The notes under the pieces: model-generated
What the model saw: only the letters and a program-made list of their open reading frames with translations
The model's database searches: none
What the model was told of the DNA's origin: nothing
Made by a program: the position numbers and the translations under genes
From: RGIG4576 sp045656705
GTDB lineage: Bacteria > Bacteroidota > Bacteroidia > Bacteroidales > Muribaculaceae
Direction of reading: 5' to 3'
NCBI GenBank assembly: GCA_045656705.1
Contig: JAZORR010000041.1
Coordinates: 1-64,000, forward strand
DNA length: 64,000 bases
Part shown: positions 52,692 to 62,210 of the stretch, piece after piece
Position numbering within the stretch: the stretch's first letter is position 1
How the letters are laid out: every line of letters begins with the position of its first letter

Positions 52692-53708
52692 ATGAAGAAA
52701 ATTATATGGGCGATAGTTGCCGTAATAATAATAGCCGTTTTGGTGGTGGGTGCATATATATATCCGATAGCATTTAATAAGTGTGAGGAGGATGCGATGC
52801 TTTATATTTATCCTGATATGACAAAGGAGGCTATTGCCGACTCTATATCGTCGTGTCTTGGTGAGGATTTTGGCGGCAAAACCAATTCGGCACTTCAATT
52901 TCTTGGTGCCGACCTGACTAATCGCGTGGGTGCTTATAAGGTGGCAGCAGGGGTGACTCCTTATCGTGTGGCACGTATGCTTCAACATGGTGCGCAGACT
53001 CCGGTGAAGTTTTCGTTTAATTACATTCGCACTGTGGATCAATTTGCTGAACGTGTGAGCAAATGTTTGCTAATGGAGAAGGATGAACTATTATCGCTTC
53101 TTACTGATGCCGAATTTTGTAAGAAATATGGCAAGACACCTGAAACAATAGTGTCGCTATTTCAACCAGATACTTATGAATTTTATTGGAATGTGTCGCC
53201 ACAGAAGTTTGTGGACACTATGCACAATTATTATAATAAGTTCTGGACAGAAGAACGCATTGCAAAGGCTCACAAACTTGGTTTCACTCCCGATGAGGTG
53301 GTGACTCTTGGATCGATTGTGGAGGAAGAGATTGCTAAGCAGGAAGAGGCAGGAAAGGTGGCTCGCTTGTATATCAACCGTGTGCGTAAGGGTATGCTCT
53401 TGCAAGCCGATCCAACAGTGAAATTTGCTATGGGCGACTTTTCGCTTCGTCGTATTTGGGGCTATATGCTCAAGACCGATTCGCCTTATAATACATATAT
53501 GTATAAGGGCTTGCCTCCTGGTCCTATTCGTTTCGTGAAGAAACGCACGCTTGAAGCGGTGCTTGAAGCTCCAATACATCCTTATTTGTATATGTGTGCC
53601 AAGGAAGATTTCTCGGGTTATCATAATTTCACTGCGAGTTATTCGGAGCATTTGGCTAATGCTCGTCGCTATCAACGCGAATTGAATAAACGCGGTATCA
53701 AAAAATAA
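52692..53708 (+). CDS. mltG: Endolytic transglycosylase MltG
   Basis: MltG cuts nascent glycan strands inside the chain at the inner membrane. The 338 residues have one N-terminal membrane helix (about 5-25), a LysM-like region and the YceG/MltG catalytic domain. The general-acid Glu lies in GSIVEEEI (Glu211, matching the S-I-V-E motif of the family). Other family segments are QPDTYEFYWN (about 157-166), LLQADPTVKFAMG (about 236-248), DSPYNTYMYKGLPPGPI (about 261-277) and the YHNFTASYSEH ending. It is 22 bases before miaB, so both may be co-transcribed. Confidence 0.96.
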   Translation: MKKIIWAIVAVIIIAVLVVGAYIYPIAFNKCEEDAMLYIYPDMTKEAIADSISSCLGEDFGGKTNSALQFLGADLTNRVGAYKVAAGVTPYRVARMLQHGAQTPVKFSFNYIRTVDQFAERVSKCLLMEKDELLSLLTDAEFCKKYGKTPETIVSLFQPDTYEFYWNVSPQKFVDTMHNYYNKFWTEERIAKAHKLGFTPDEVVTLGSIVEEEIAKQEEAGKVARLYINRVRKGMLLQADPTVKFAMGDFSLRRIWGYMLKTDSPYNTYMYKGLPPGPIRFVKKRTLEAVLEAPIHPYLYMCAKEDFSGYHNFTASYSEHLANARRYQRELNKRGIKK

Positions 53709-53730
53709 CGAAAAATTTCAAATCATATTT

Positions 53731-55086
53731 ATGAAAAATCTAACATACAACGGTGATGAATTTGCTAAAAAACTATTCATCGAAACTTATGGTTGTCAAA
53801 TGAATGTGGCCGACAGTGAAGTGGTAGCCTCGGTGATGAAACTTGCTGGATATGGCGTGACCGAGGACCTCGAACACTGCGATGCAATTCTCATAAATAC
53901 TTGCTCTATTCGCGACAATGCTGAGCAAAAGATATTTTCACGCCTTCAACAGCTTGCCGCTCTTAAGAAAAAGAAGAATGGCAAAATGATAGTGGGTATA
54001 ATAGGCTGTATGGCTGAGCGTATGAAGGACGAGCTTATCAAGAACCACGGAGTGGACCTCGTGGCTGGCCCTGATGCATATCTCGACCTACCTAACCTGA
54101 TCACAGCTGTGGAAAATGGCGAAAGTGCTATCAATATTGAACTTTCTACCACCGAAACTTATCGCGATGTGATACCATCTCGCATCGGTGGAAATAAGAT
54201 AAGTGGATACATCAGCATTATGCGTGGATGCAACAATTTCTGCTCATATTGTATTGTGCCTTACACTCGTGGTCGTGAGCGTAGCCGTGAACCGGGAAGT
54301 ATCCTTAATGAACTTCACGACTTGCAAGCAAAGGGATTTAAGGAAGTGATTCTTTTGGGACAAAATGTGAATTCATATCGCTACGAAGCACCAGATGGCA
54401 GCATAGTAGACTTTGCTCGCTTGCTAGAAATGGTGGCAGATGCAGCACCTGAGATGCGTGTGCGTTTCACTACATCCCATCCTAAGGATATGAGCGACGA
54501 AATCATAGCTATGATTGCCAATAAGGCAAATGTGTGCAAGCATATTCACTTGCCTGTGCAAAGTGGTAGCAATTCAGTGTTGAAGGCAATGAATCGCAAA
54601 TACACACGCGAATGGTATCTCGATCGTATAGCTGCCATTCGTCGTGCAATGCCTGACTGTGGAATTTCTACCGATATGTTTACCGGATTTCACGATGAGA
54701 GCGAAGAAGATTTCCAAGAAACGCTTACTCTTATGCGTGAAGTGGGATTTGACTCAGCATTTATGTTTAAATACTCGGAGCGTCCGGGTACATACGCATC
54801 GAAGCATTTGCCAGATAATGTGAGCGAAGATGTGAAAATAGATCGTTTGAATAGAATGATTGCTCTTCAAAACGAACTATCACACGAAAGCAACCTTCGT
54901 GATGTGGGTAAAACATTCGAGGTGCTTGTGGAAGGCTATTCAAAGCGTTCACGCGAAGATATGTTCGGTCGAACAGAGCAAAACAAGGTGGTGGTGTTCC
55001 CAGCATCGGGTATCGCAGTAGGCGATCGTGTAATGGTGAAAGTAAACACAGCTACTTCAGCTACCCTTATCGGAGAAATGATCTGA
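53731..55086 (+). CDS. miaB: tRNA-2-methylthio-N6-dimethylallyladenosine synthase
   Basis: MiaB is a radical-SAM enzyme that adds a methylthio group to i6A37 of tRNAs reading UNN codons. The 451 residues contain the N-terminal UPF0004 domain with three Cys (YGCQMNVADSE, NTCSIRDNAE, GCMAER), the radical-SAM CNNFCSYC motif (about 167-174) and a C-terminal TRAM domain (about 385-450). All iron-sulfur cysteines are present. Confidence 0.97.
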   Translation: MKNLTYNGDEFAKKLFIETYGCQMNVADSEVVASVMKLAGYGVTEDLEHCDAILINTCSIRDNAEQKIFSRLQQLAALKKKKNGKMIVGIIGCMAERMKDELIKNHGVDLVAGPDAYLDLPNLITAVENGESAINIELSTTETYRDVIPSRIGGNKISGYISIMRGCNNFCSYCIVPYTRGRERSREPGSILNELHDLQAKGFKEVILLGQNVNSYRYEAPDGSIVDFARLLEMVADAAPEMRVRFTTSHPKDMSDEIIAMIANKANVCKHIHLPVQSGSNSVLKAMNRKYTREWYLDRIAAIRRAMPDCGISTDMFTGFHDESEEDFQETLTLMREVGFDSAFMFKYSERPGTYASKHLPDNVSEDVKIDRLNRMIALQNELSHESNLRDVGKTFEVLVEGYSKRSREDMFGRTEQNKVVVFPASGIAVGDRVMVKVNTATSATLIGEMI

Positions 55087-55106
55087 TGTGAGGGGAAAAT
55101 AAGATG

Positions 55107-55141
55107 AAAAAATAAGAGCGTGAAAACACTCTTATTTTTTT
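55107..55141 (+). terminator. Terminator of mltG-miaB
   Basis: AATAAGAG (55111-55118) pairs with CTCTTATT (55129-55136), with a small bulge inside, and a T-run follows. Confidence 0.7.
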
Positions 55142-55144
55142 GTG

Positions 55145-55180
55145 AAAAGAAAAGCGATGCATCGTGAAGGTGCATCGCTT
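55145..55180 (-). terminator. Terminator of alaS
   Basis: AAGCGATGCA (55152-55161) and its complement (55171-55180) form a 10-bp stem. On the minus strand TTTTCTTTT follows. Confidence 0.75.
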
Positions 55181-55205
55181 ATTGTTTATAATTGGGGATG
55201 GATGT

Positions 55206-57824
55206 TTAGTGCTTGATGAGTTCGCGCATCTTATCCATAGCAGCAGATAGACCATCTGCGTCCTTACCACCTGCTTGAGCGAAGTGAGGTTGGCCACCAC
55301 CGCCACCCTTGATGAATTTAGCTGCTTCGCGTACGATAGCCGAAGCGTTCATACCATCTTTCACAAGGTTGTCGGAGATTTGTACGGTAAGCATTGGCTT
55401 GCCATTTTCGTGAGTGGCAGCAATGAATACTGTATCGTTAAGACCGTCGGCCTTCAACGCAAATGCTACACCCTTGATGACTTCGGCAAGACGTAGACCT
55501 GTGCATGATACCACAGTGATGCCATCTACATTTTCTGCCTTTTCGAGCAATTGAGCCTTTAAGTTCTTGATGCGTTCTTGCAAGAATTCATCGGCTTGCT
55601 TGCGAAGATCAGCATTTTCGGCAAGCGACTTTTGAAGTGCAGGGATAATGTTTGGCGCGTTGTTTAGCAATGCACTGATTTGTGCCATTACATCCTTCAT
55701 TTGGTACATAGATTCTTCAACCTTTGCACCTGTGATGGCTTCGATACGGCGAATACCGGCTGCAATACTGCTTTCGCTCACAATCTTAATCATACCGATG
55801 TTACCAGTGTTTTCAACGTGAGTACCACCACAAAGTTCGATAGAGCTTCCATATTGGATTACGCGCACCTTATCGCCATACTTTTCGCCAAATAGAGCCA
55901 TAGCACCAAGAGCTTTGGCTTCGGCAATAGGAATATCACGGTGTTCGCAACGAGGAGTAGCCTTACGCACCTTTTCGTTGGCAAGGCGTTCAACTTGGCG
56001 AATTTCTTCTTCGGTCATCTTTTGGAAGTGAGAGAAGTCGAAACGAAGAACATCTGGGCTTACAAACGAACCCTTTTGCTCAACATGTGTGCCGAGAACT
56101 TCACGCAATGCTTCGTGTAGAAGGTGAGTAGCAGAGTGGTTGCAGCAGATAGCTTGGCGAGCGTCCTTGTCGATAACGGCGCGGAATGCTTCGGTAACAT
56201 CTTGAGGCAACTTATTGACGATACAAACAGATTGGTTGTATTCGCGCTTAGTATCCACTACTTCGATAGTTTCGTTGGCGAAGATTAGTTGTCCTTTATC
56301 ACCCACTTGACCACCCATTTCGCCATAGAATGGAGAACGAGCAAGAATCAATTGGAAGAATTCTTTATTGCGTTGCTTCACCTTGCGGTAGCGTAGGATT
56401 TCGGTTTCTGTTTCGCTGAAGTCGTAGCCTACGAATTCAGGTTCGCCTTCCTTAAGTACTACCCAGTCGGTTGCTTCTACGGCAGCTGCATTGCGAGCGC
56501 GTTCTTTTTGCTTGGTCATTTCAGCATTGAACTCGTCGATGTTTGCAGTCATACCGTTTTCCTTCAAGATAAGTTCGGTAAGGTCGAGAGGGAAACCGTA
56601 AGTATCGTAAAGAGTGAAGGCAGTAACACCCGAGATTTCGGTCTTACCTTCAGTCTTAGTGTCGTTGATTACCTTGTCGATAAGTTTGATACCAGTTTCA
56701 AGTGTGCGAAGGAATGCTTCTTCTTCTTCCTTAATAACCTTCTTGATGAGGTCGGCTTGAGCCACAAGTTCTGGGTAAGCTTCGCCCATAGTATCAATAA
56801 GAGTATCTACAAGAGAGTAGATGAATGCTTGCTTTTGAGCAAGGAAAGTGTATCCATAACGCACTGCACGACGCAAGATGCGACGGATAACGTAACCAGC
56901 CTTAGCATTTGAAGGCAATTGAGAATCGGCAATTGAGAAAGAGATGGTGCGCACGTGGTCGGCAATTACGCGCATTGCGATATCAGCCTTCTCATCTTCG
57001 CCATATTTCTTTCCAGCAATAGAAGCAATCTTTTGGATAAGTGGTTGGAATACATCGGTGTCGTAGTTTGATTGCTTGCCTTGAAGAGCCATACAAAGTC
57101 GCTCAAATCCCATACCAGTGTCGATAACGCGTGCAGGAAGTCCTTCGAGCGAACCATCGGCCTTGCGGTTGTATTGCATGAACACGAGGTTCCATATTTC
57201 AATCACTTGTGGGTGGCTTTGGTTTACAAGTTCGCGTCCCGAAATCTTAGCACGTTCTTCATCGCTACGCAAGTCGATGTGGATTTCAGAGCAAGGACCA
57301 CAAGGGCCTGTGTCGCCCATTTCCCAGAAGTTGTCTTTGCGATTACCATTGATGATGTGGTCGGCAGGAAGGTGCTTTTCCCAGATAGCAGCAGCTTCGT
57401 TGTCGCGTTCAAGACCTTCGGCTTCGTATCCTTCAAACACTGTAGCATAAAGATGCTCAGGGCTAAGCTTTAGCACATCCACAAGATATTCCCAAGCCCA
57501 ATCGATGGCTTCTTGCTTGAAGTAGTCGCCAAACGACCAGTTTCCAAGCATTTCGAACATAGTGTGGTGGTAGGTGTCAAGTCCCACTTCTTCCAAGTCG
57601 TTGTGCTTACCACTCACGCGCAAACATTTTTGTGAGTCGGCAACGCGCTTAGCACTTGGAGCCACTGTGCCAAGGATGATATCCTTGAATTGATTCATAC
57701 CAGCGTTAGTAAACATCAATGTAGGGTCGTCTTTGATGACCATAGGAGCAGAAGGAACAATCTTGTGTCCTTTGCTCTCGAAGAATGCCTTAAATGATTC
57801 TCTTATTTCCTTTGAAGTAAGCAT
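55206..57824 (-). CDS. alaS: Alanine-tRNA ligase
   Basis: AlaS is a class II synthetase with its own editing domain. The 872 residues start with the typical MLTSKEIRESFKAFFESKGH. The catalytic core includes PTLMFTNAGMNQFKD. The editing site has HSATHLLHEALR (about 566-577) and the Cys/His pair in ELCGGTHVENTG (about 667-678). The C-terminal C-Ala domain carries FIKGGGGGQPHFAQAGGKD. It has a full promoter on the minus strand that overlaps that of the divergent MerR-type gene. Confidence 0.98.
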   Translation of the reverse strand: MLTSKEIRESFKAFFESKGHKIVPSAPMVIKDDPTLMFTNAGMNQFKDIILGTVAPSAKRVADSQKCLRVSGKHNDLEEVGLDTYHHTMFEMLGNWSFGDYFKQEAIDWAWEYLVDVLKLSPEHLYATVFEGYEAEGLERDNEAAAIWEKHLPADHIINGNRKDNFWEMGDTGPCGPCSEIHIDLRSDEERAKISGRELVNQSHPQVIEIWNLVFMQYNRKADGSLEGLPARVIDTGMGFERLCMALQGKQSNYDTDVFQPLIQKIASIAGKKYGEDEKADIAMRVIADHVRTISFSIADSQLPSNAKAGYVIRRILRRAVRYGYTFLAQKQAFIYSLVDTLIDTMGEAYPELVAQADLIKKVIKEEEEAFLRTLETGIKLIDKVINDTKTEGKTEISGVTAFTLYDTYGFPLDLTELILKENGMTANIDEFNAEMTKQKERARNAAAVEATDWVVLKEGEPEFVGYDFSETETEILRYRKVKQRNKEFFQLILARSPFYGEMGGQVGDKGQLIFANETIEVVDTKREYNQSVCIVNKLPQDVTEAFRAVIDKDARQAICCNHSATHLLHEALREVLGTHVEQKGSFVSPDVLRFDFSHFQKMTEEEIRQVERLANEKVRKATPRCEHRDIPIAEAKALGAMALFGEKYGDKVRVIQYGSSIELCGGTHVENTGNIGMIKIVSESSIAAGIRRIEAITGAKVEESMYQMKDVMAQISALLNNAPNIIPALQKSLAENADLRKQADEFLQERIKNLKAQLLEKAENVDGITVVSCTGLRLAEVIKGVAFALKADGLNDTVFIAATHENGKPMLTVQISDNLVKDGMNASAIVREAAKFIKGGGGGQPHFAQAGGKDADGLSAAMDKMRELIKH

Positions 57825-57885
57825 ACTTGTATATTCGCTTTTAAAAAATTATCTCGTTGAGTTGAATTATTTTGCTTTTAAAGTG

Positions 57886-57917
57886 CAAATTTACCGCTTT
57901 ATTATTATTTTTGCAAA
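57886..57917 (-). promoter_or_regulatory. Promoter of alaS
   Basis: On the minus strand TTTG (57914-57917), 20 bases and TAAATTTG (57886-57893), a full match. The -33 box directly abuts the plus-strand -7 box of the MerR-type gene at 57906-57913. Confidence 0.75.
57906..57913 (+). promoter_or_regulatory. -7 box of the MerR-type regulator gene
   Basis: TATTTTTG lies 60 bases before the ATG. No clear plus-strand TTTG is seen at -33, so it may be weaker than the facing alaS promoter. Confidence 0.5.
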
Positions 57918-57972
57918 AAATAGGTGGCGAACATATTGCCTATATGTGTAGAAACTTTAAAATTATGCATCT

Positions 57973-58308
57973 ATGGACGAATTGAATAAGAAATTCTATA
58001 AAATTGGGGAGGTGGCAGATATTTTGAATATACCTGCATCTACTTTACGCTTTTGGGAAAAAGAGTTCACAATATTGCGTCCACGCCGCAATATGAAAAA
58101 TATTCGTGTGTATACGCCACAAGATGTAGAAACTATTCGTAAACTATATTATCTTGTGAAAGAAAAGGGGTTGAAACTTGATGCCGCTCAGGAACACCTC
58201 AATAAAAATCGTAAAGTGGTGGACAAAACCTTCGAGGTGGTGGAACGCCTAAAGGTGGTGCGAGAAGAAATCATTAAAATCCAAAAGGCTCTTAACTCAA
58301 TGCGATGA
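57973..58308 (+). CDS. MerR-family transcriptional regulator
   Basis: The 111-residue protein has the MerR winged helix (about residues 7-75: FYKIGEVADILNIPASTLRFWEKEF, then RVYTPQDVETI). A single dimerisation helix follows (about 80-111). There is no separate effector-binding domain and no metal-binding Cys, so the signal is unknown. This short form, common in Bacteroidota, lies back to back with alaS. It converges with the ROK gene, and a hairpin follows. Confidence 0.92.
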   Translation: MDELNKKFYKIGEVADILNIPASTLRFWEKEFTILRPRRNMKNIRVYTPQDVETIRKLYYLVKEKGLKLDAAQEHLNKNRKVVDKTFEVVERLKVVREEIIKIQKALNSMR

Positions 58309-58332
58309 ATAGGATGATGGTGTAATAAAGCG

Positions 58333-58365
58333 AAAAGAGTGACGATGATTAGCCACTCTTTTCTA
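58333..58365 (+). terminator. Terminator of the MerR-type gene
   Basis: AAAAGAGTG (58333-58341) pairs with CACTCTTTT (58354-58362), and CTATT follows. Confidence 0.6.
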
Positions 58366-58448
58366 TTGTATAACCAAAGGGTTTCCTCCGAAGGAAATTC
58401 GATGAAAATACCCTCAAAAATGAATGCTTTTGCTTTGTTTTTTTTGAA

Positions 58449-59408
58449 TTACTTTGCTTCCCAACCAAGAGCACTTGCACCGAGGATAGCTGCGTCGCTT
58501 TCCTTCAATTCAGAAACAAGAAGTTTCACCTTGCCCTTGTAGCAGCAAAGAATGTTCTTTTCGAGAGCATCTTTCACTGGCTTCATAATCAAATCGCCCG
58601 ATTTAGTCAAACCACCGAACAATACGAATGCTTCAGGGCTTGAGAAATTAGCGAAATCGGCAAGAGCTTGACCAAGGATTTCGCCTGTGTAGTCGAAGAT
58701 CTCCTTAGCAAGTTTGTCGCCAGCGATAGCTGCATCATACACATCCTTAGATGTGATATCTTCGATAGGTAGATTGCGAAGAAGAGATTCTTCCTTGCGA
58801 ATGTCCAAGAATTCGCGTGCTGTGCGAGCTACACCAGTAGCCGAGCAGTATGCTTCGAGACATCCTGTGCGACCACAACCACATGTTCTACCGTTGTTGC
58901 GTTTCATGATTACGTGACCAAGTTCGCCAGCGAAACCGTCGTGACCGTATACCATTTGTCCGTTTACTACGATACCACTACCCACACCTGTTCCAAGTGT
59001 GATCATGATGAAATCTTTCAATCCACGAGCCACGCCATAGGTCATTTCGCCAATAGCAGCCGCGTTAGCATCGTTGGTGATGATAGTAGGGATGCCAAAC
59101 TTTTCGCTTACAAGTTTAGCAAGAGGTATTGGAGTAGGCCAAGGAAGGTTTACACCATCTTCGATAATGCCAGTGAAATAGTTAGCATTAGGAGCACCGA
59201 TACCTATACCTTGCACCTTGTCTTGCGCGTCGTTGTCGTTGATAAGGCGAGTGATTTCGGTGTGTAGCTCATCGATGTAATCTTCGATTTGGCTATGTTT
59301 AGCTGTCTTGATAGAGCTGCTGGCAATCACATTGCCGCGAGCGTCGACGATACCGAAAGCGGTGTTAGTACCACCCATATCGATACCAATTACATAAGGT
59401 TTAGTCAT
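58449..59408 (-). CDS. ROK-family sugar kinase (glucokinase-like)
   Basis: The 319 residues show the ATP-binding DMGGTNTAFGIVD motif (about 10-22), TLGTGVGSGIVVNG (about 139-152), GELGHVIM and the ROK zinc motif CGCGRTGCLEAYCS (about 176-189). ROK kinases phosphorylate glucose or related sugars such as N-acetylmannosamine in the cytosol. Glucokinase is the usual annotation in Bacteroidales, but the sugar is not proved by sequence. It stands alone, downstream of the 68-residue membrane protein gene. Confidence 0.93.
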   Translation of the reverse strand: MTKPYVIGIDMGGTNTAFGIVDARGNVIASSSIKTAKHSQIEDYIDELHTEITRLINDNDAQDKVQGIGIGAPNANYFTGIIEDGVNLPWPTPIPLAKLVSEKFGIPTIITNDANAAAIGEMTYGVARGLKDFIMITLGTGVGSGIVVNGQMVYGHDGFAGELGHVIMKRNNGRTCGCGRTGCLEAYCSATGVARTAREFLDIRKEESLLRNLPIEDITSKDVYDAAIAGDKLAKEIFDYTGEILGQALADFANFSSPEAFVLFGGLTKSGDLIMKPVKDALEKNILCCYKGKVKLLVSELKESDAAILGASALGWEAK

Positions 59409-59447
59409 AATTGTAAATTTATAGTTTATGATATTTAGTGAATTTCC

Positions 59448-59654
59448 TTAAAGCAGGCCGAAACCAAATTCTGCGGCAGCAAAAGCTGCAAGCATCAAGA
59501 AACCAATCCACACTTTCTTAGCTTCGAAATGAGGGAAACTCAAGAAGAATGAATTTTCTGGAGTTGGCACGTGTTCTGGGCGTTCGCTGGCGCAAGATGC
59601 TTCCACTTGGGATGCTTGGCGCGCGAAATCTATAGTTTGTTCGTTTTTGTTCAT
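59448..59654 (-). CDS. Small single-helix membrane protein, unknown
   Basis: The 68-residue protein has a polar, acidic N-terminal half and one C-terminal membrane helix (VWIGFLMLAAFAAAEFGFGLL, about residues 48-68). It would therefore be tail-anchored with its N-terminus in the cytosol. I do not recognise it. It fits neatly between the ROK gene and the DUF3127 gene on the same strand with short gaps (39 and 36 bases), and no longer ORF competes, so it is probably real. Confidence 0.65.
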   Translation of the reverse strand: MNKNEQTIDFARQASQVEASCASERPEHVPTPENSFFLSFPHFEAKKVWIGFLMLAAFAAAEFGFGLL

Positions 59655-59690
59655 AATTTATATATGTTTAACATTTGCTAATAATTTTTA

Positions 59691-60119
59691 TTAGAAAGGA
59701 AGGTCGTCGTTTTCGCCTTCAAGAGCACTGAAGTCAGGAGCTGGAGGCGCAGGCACAGCGTTAGGCACAGGCGACATAGCAGGAGCAGCAAAAGGATCTA
59801 CAGCAGGAGCAGCAGTAGCAGTAGCGGCAGCACCTTGCATAGCAGTAGCAGGGTCTACTTTTTCAGCTTTCCATCCACGGATGCTTGTAAACCACTTGCC
59901 ATTCCATTCGCGGCTTTCGATATCGAAGTACAATTTCACACTGTCGCCCACTTCAAGAGGGTATTGGTTGGCGCGATCGCCGAAGAAGTCGAAATGTACC
60001 TTCTTAGGGAAGTTTTCGATAGTTTCGAGCACATATTCTTGCTTAGTCCAAGGATTACCAGCCTTTGAAGTACCTGTTTGAAGGTCTAATTTTTGGATAA
60101 TCTTACCAATAATTTCCAT
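59691..60119 (-). CDS. DUF3127 protein with SSB-like acidic tip
   Basis: Residues about 1-95 form the DUF3127 domain (MEIIGKIIQKLDLQTG, NFPKKVHFDFFGDRANQY, SREWNGKWFTSIRGWKAE), with an OB-fold-like strand pattern. An Ala/Pro-rich linker of about 35 residues follows. The protein ends in NDDLPF, very like the acidic DDDIPF tip of bacterial single-strand binding proteins, which recruits repair enzymes. From this I infer a single-strand DNA- or protein-binding role. It lies between ftsH upstream and the small membrane protein. Confidence 0.88.
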   Translation of the reverse strand: MEIIGKIIQKLDLQTGTSKAGNPWTKQEYVLETIENFPKKVHFDFFGDRANQYPLEVGDSVKLYFDIESREWNGKWFTSIRGWKAEKVDPATAMQGAAATATAAPAVDPFAAPAMSPVPNAVPAPPAPDFSALEGENDDLPF

Positions 60120-60237
60120 ATTATCTATATTCTTATATCTTTGTTTTTATTATTTACTTTCTATGTAGGTTTCAGCCTACAAATTTAAGAAACATTTCTC
60201 ACAAAACGTAGCGTTCTGTGAGAAAAAGTTTTCCACA

Positions 60238-62184
60238 TTATTCTTCGCCCTTAAATTCGGGAGGAGTAGCAGTGGCGTCGTCTTGTTCTTTTTTGTTTCT
60301 TGACTCTTCAAGAATTTCTTCGGTGCGAGAAACCCACTGACGCTTTCCGAAAATGTTTTCCACATCTTCGGTGAAAATCACTTCTCGTGTGAGCAGCACC
60401 TCGGTGAGTTGCTTGTGTCCGTCGGCATATTGATTGAGCATAGATTTAGCTCGTTCATATTGTTCGCCGATGATTTTGCTCACTTCTTCATCGATGAGTT
60501 TAGCACGTTCATCGCTATAAGGCTTAGAGAAACCATAGTCCTGACCACTTGAGTCGTAGTATGAGAGGTTTGGCATCTTGTCGCTCATACCATAATACAC
60601 TACCATAGCGTAGGCAAGTTTAGTGGCGCGTTCTATGTCGTTGGCAGCACCTGTAGAGATGCGTCCGAGGAATAATTCTTCGGCAGCACGACCACCAAGA
60701 AGTGAACAAAGTTCGTCGAGTAGTGCTTGAGTAGGCACGATTTGGCGTTCTTCAGGCAAGTAGTGCGCAGCCCCAAGAGCCTTGCCACGAGGCACGATAG
60801 TCACCTTCACAAGAGGGTTGCCATATTGCAAGTGCCAGCTCACTACGGCGTGTCCGGATTCGTGCACGGCGATAGAGTGGCGTTCTTCGGCAGTGGTGAT
60901 TTTGGTTTTCTTTTCGAGTCCACCGATGATGCGGTCCACTGCATCCATGAAGTCTTGGCGTTGTACCACATCTTTTTGATGACGAGCAGCGATAAGAGCT
61001 GCTTCGTTGCACACATTAGCAATGTCGGCACCAGAGAAACCCGGAGTTTGACGAGCCAGCAATTCCACATCTACGCTATCGTCTTTTTTAATGTTGCGAA
61101 GATGCACATTGAAGATGGCTTGACGATCGTTTAGGTCGGGCAATTCTACATAGATCTGACGGTCGAAGCGTCCTGCACGAAGCAGAGCCTTGTCGAGGAT
61201 GTCGGCACGGTTGGTAGCCGCAAGGATAATCACGCCACTATTTGTACCGAAACCATCCATCTCGGTGAGGAGTTGGTTGAGCGTGTTTTCGCGTTCGTCG
61301 TTAGAACCGGTGTGAATTTTATTGCCACGAGCGCGTCCCACAGCATCGATTTCGTCGATGAAAACGATACAAGGAGCTTTCTCTTTGGCTTGACGGAAGA
61401 GGTCGCGTACACGGCTTGCTCCCACACCCACAAACATTTCTACGAAGTCGCTACCCGACATTGAGAAGAAAGGCACATTAGCCTCACCAGCTACAGCCTT
61501 AGCAAGCAGGGTTTTACCTGTTCCCGGAGGGCCTACAAGAAGCGCACCCTTAGGAATTTTACCCCCGAGTTCGGTGTATTTCTTTGGATTTTTCAGGAAT
61601 TCCACGATTTCGGCGATTTCGGTTTTGGCTTCGCTCAAACCAGCCACTTCGTTGAAGGTAACTTTAGAATCGTTGTCCTTTTCGTAAAGTTTAGCCTTAG
61701 ACTTGCCGACACTGAAAACGCCGCCACCGCCACCACCACCCGATAGGCGATTGGCCATAAAAATCCAGAATATAATAATGAGAACGAAAGGACCTACGCT
61801 CCAAAGAATAGAGCCCCATCCACCTTCGTTTTCGTATTTCACATCTCCTGTGAACACTTTGTTAGTTTCCCATTCTTCCACCTTTTCCTGCATCTTGTCG
61901 GTAGATGGGATTGTGGTCACGATGTAGCCTTTGTAGGTGTTGCTTTCGCTCAAAGGTTTGGTGTTTTCGCCAAAAATTACCGTTGTCATAGAGTCGGTAA
62001 GTAACCCTTTAGCCTCAAGGCTTTCGTTATTTACTACGATTTCTTTTACTCCCCCTTCTTGCACATACGATTGGAACTTTGTCCAAGTCACTGTTTTAGA
62101 AGCTTCGTCGCCTCTCATAAACCAAAGGCTTACAAGCGCACCGAAAATGATAAGGTAGAGCCAATAGATATTAAATTTCTTCAT
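60238..62184 (-). CDS. ftsH: ATP-dependent zinc metalloprotease FtsH
   Basis: FtsH is an inner-membrane AAA protease that degrades misfolded membrane proteins and some regulators. The 648 residues include two membrane helices (about 5-22 and 128-148) with a periplasmic domain between them and a Gly-rich stretch behind the second. The AAA module has Walker A GPPGTGKT (about 217-224), Walker B CIVFIDEIDA, and SRH residues in RAGRFDRQIYV. The zinc-protease motif is HESGH (about 442-446). It begins 26 bases after rsfS. Confidence 0.98.
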   Translation of the reverse strand: MKKFNIYWLYLIIFGALVSLWFMRGDEASKTVTWTKFQSYVQEGGVKEIVVNNESLEAKGLLTDSMTTVIFGENTKPLSESNTYKGYIVTTIPSTDKMQEKVEEWETNKVFTGDVKYENEGGWGSILWSVGPFVLIIIFWIFMANRLSGGGGGGGVFSVGKSKAKLYEKDNDSKVTFNEVAGLSEAKTEIAEIVEFLKNPKKYTELGGKIPKGALLVGPPGTGKTLLAKAVAGEANVPFFSMSGSDFVEMFVGVGASRVRDLFRQAKEKAPCIVFIDEIDAVGRARGNKIHTGSNDERENTLNQLLTEMDGFGTNSGVIILAATNRADILDKALLRAGRFDRQIYVELPDLNDRQAIFNVHLRNIKKDDSVDVELLARQTPGFSGADIANVCNEAALIAARHQKDVVQRQDFMDAVDRIIGGLEKKTKITTAEERHSIAVHESGHAVVSWHLQYGNPLVKVTIVPRGKALGAAHYLPEERQIVPTQALLDELCSLLGGRAAEELFLGRISTGAANDIERATKLAYAMVVYYGMSDKMPNLSYYDSSGQDYGFSKPYSDERAKLIDEEVSKIIGEQYERAKSMLNQYADGHKQLTEVLLTREVIFTEDVENIFGKRQWVSRTEEILEESRNKKEQDDATATPPEFKGEE

Positions 62185-62210
62185 ATTGTATATTCTTCTT
62201 TATCAGATAA

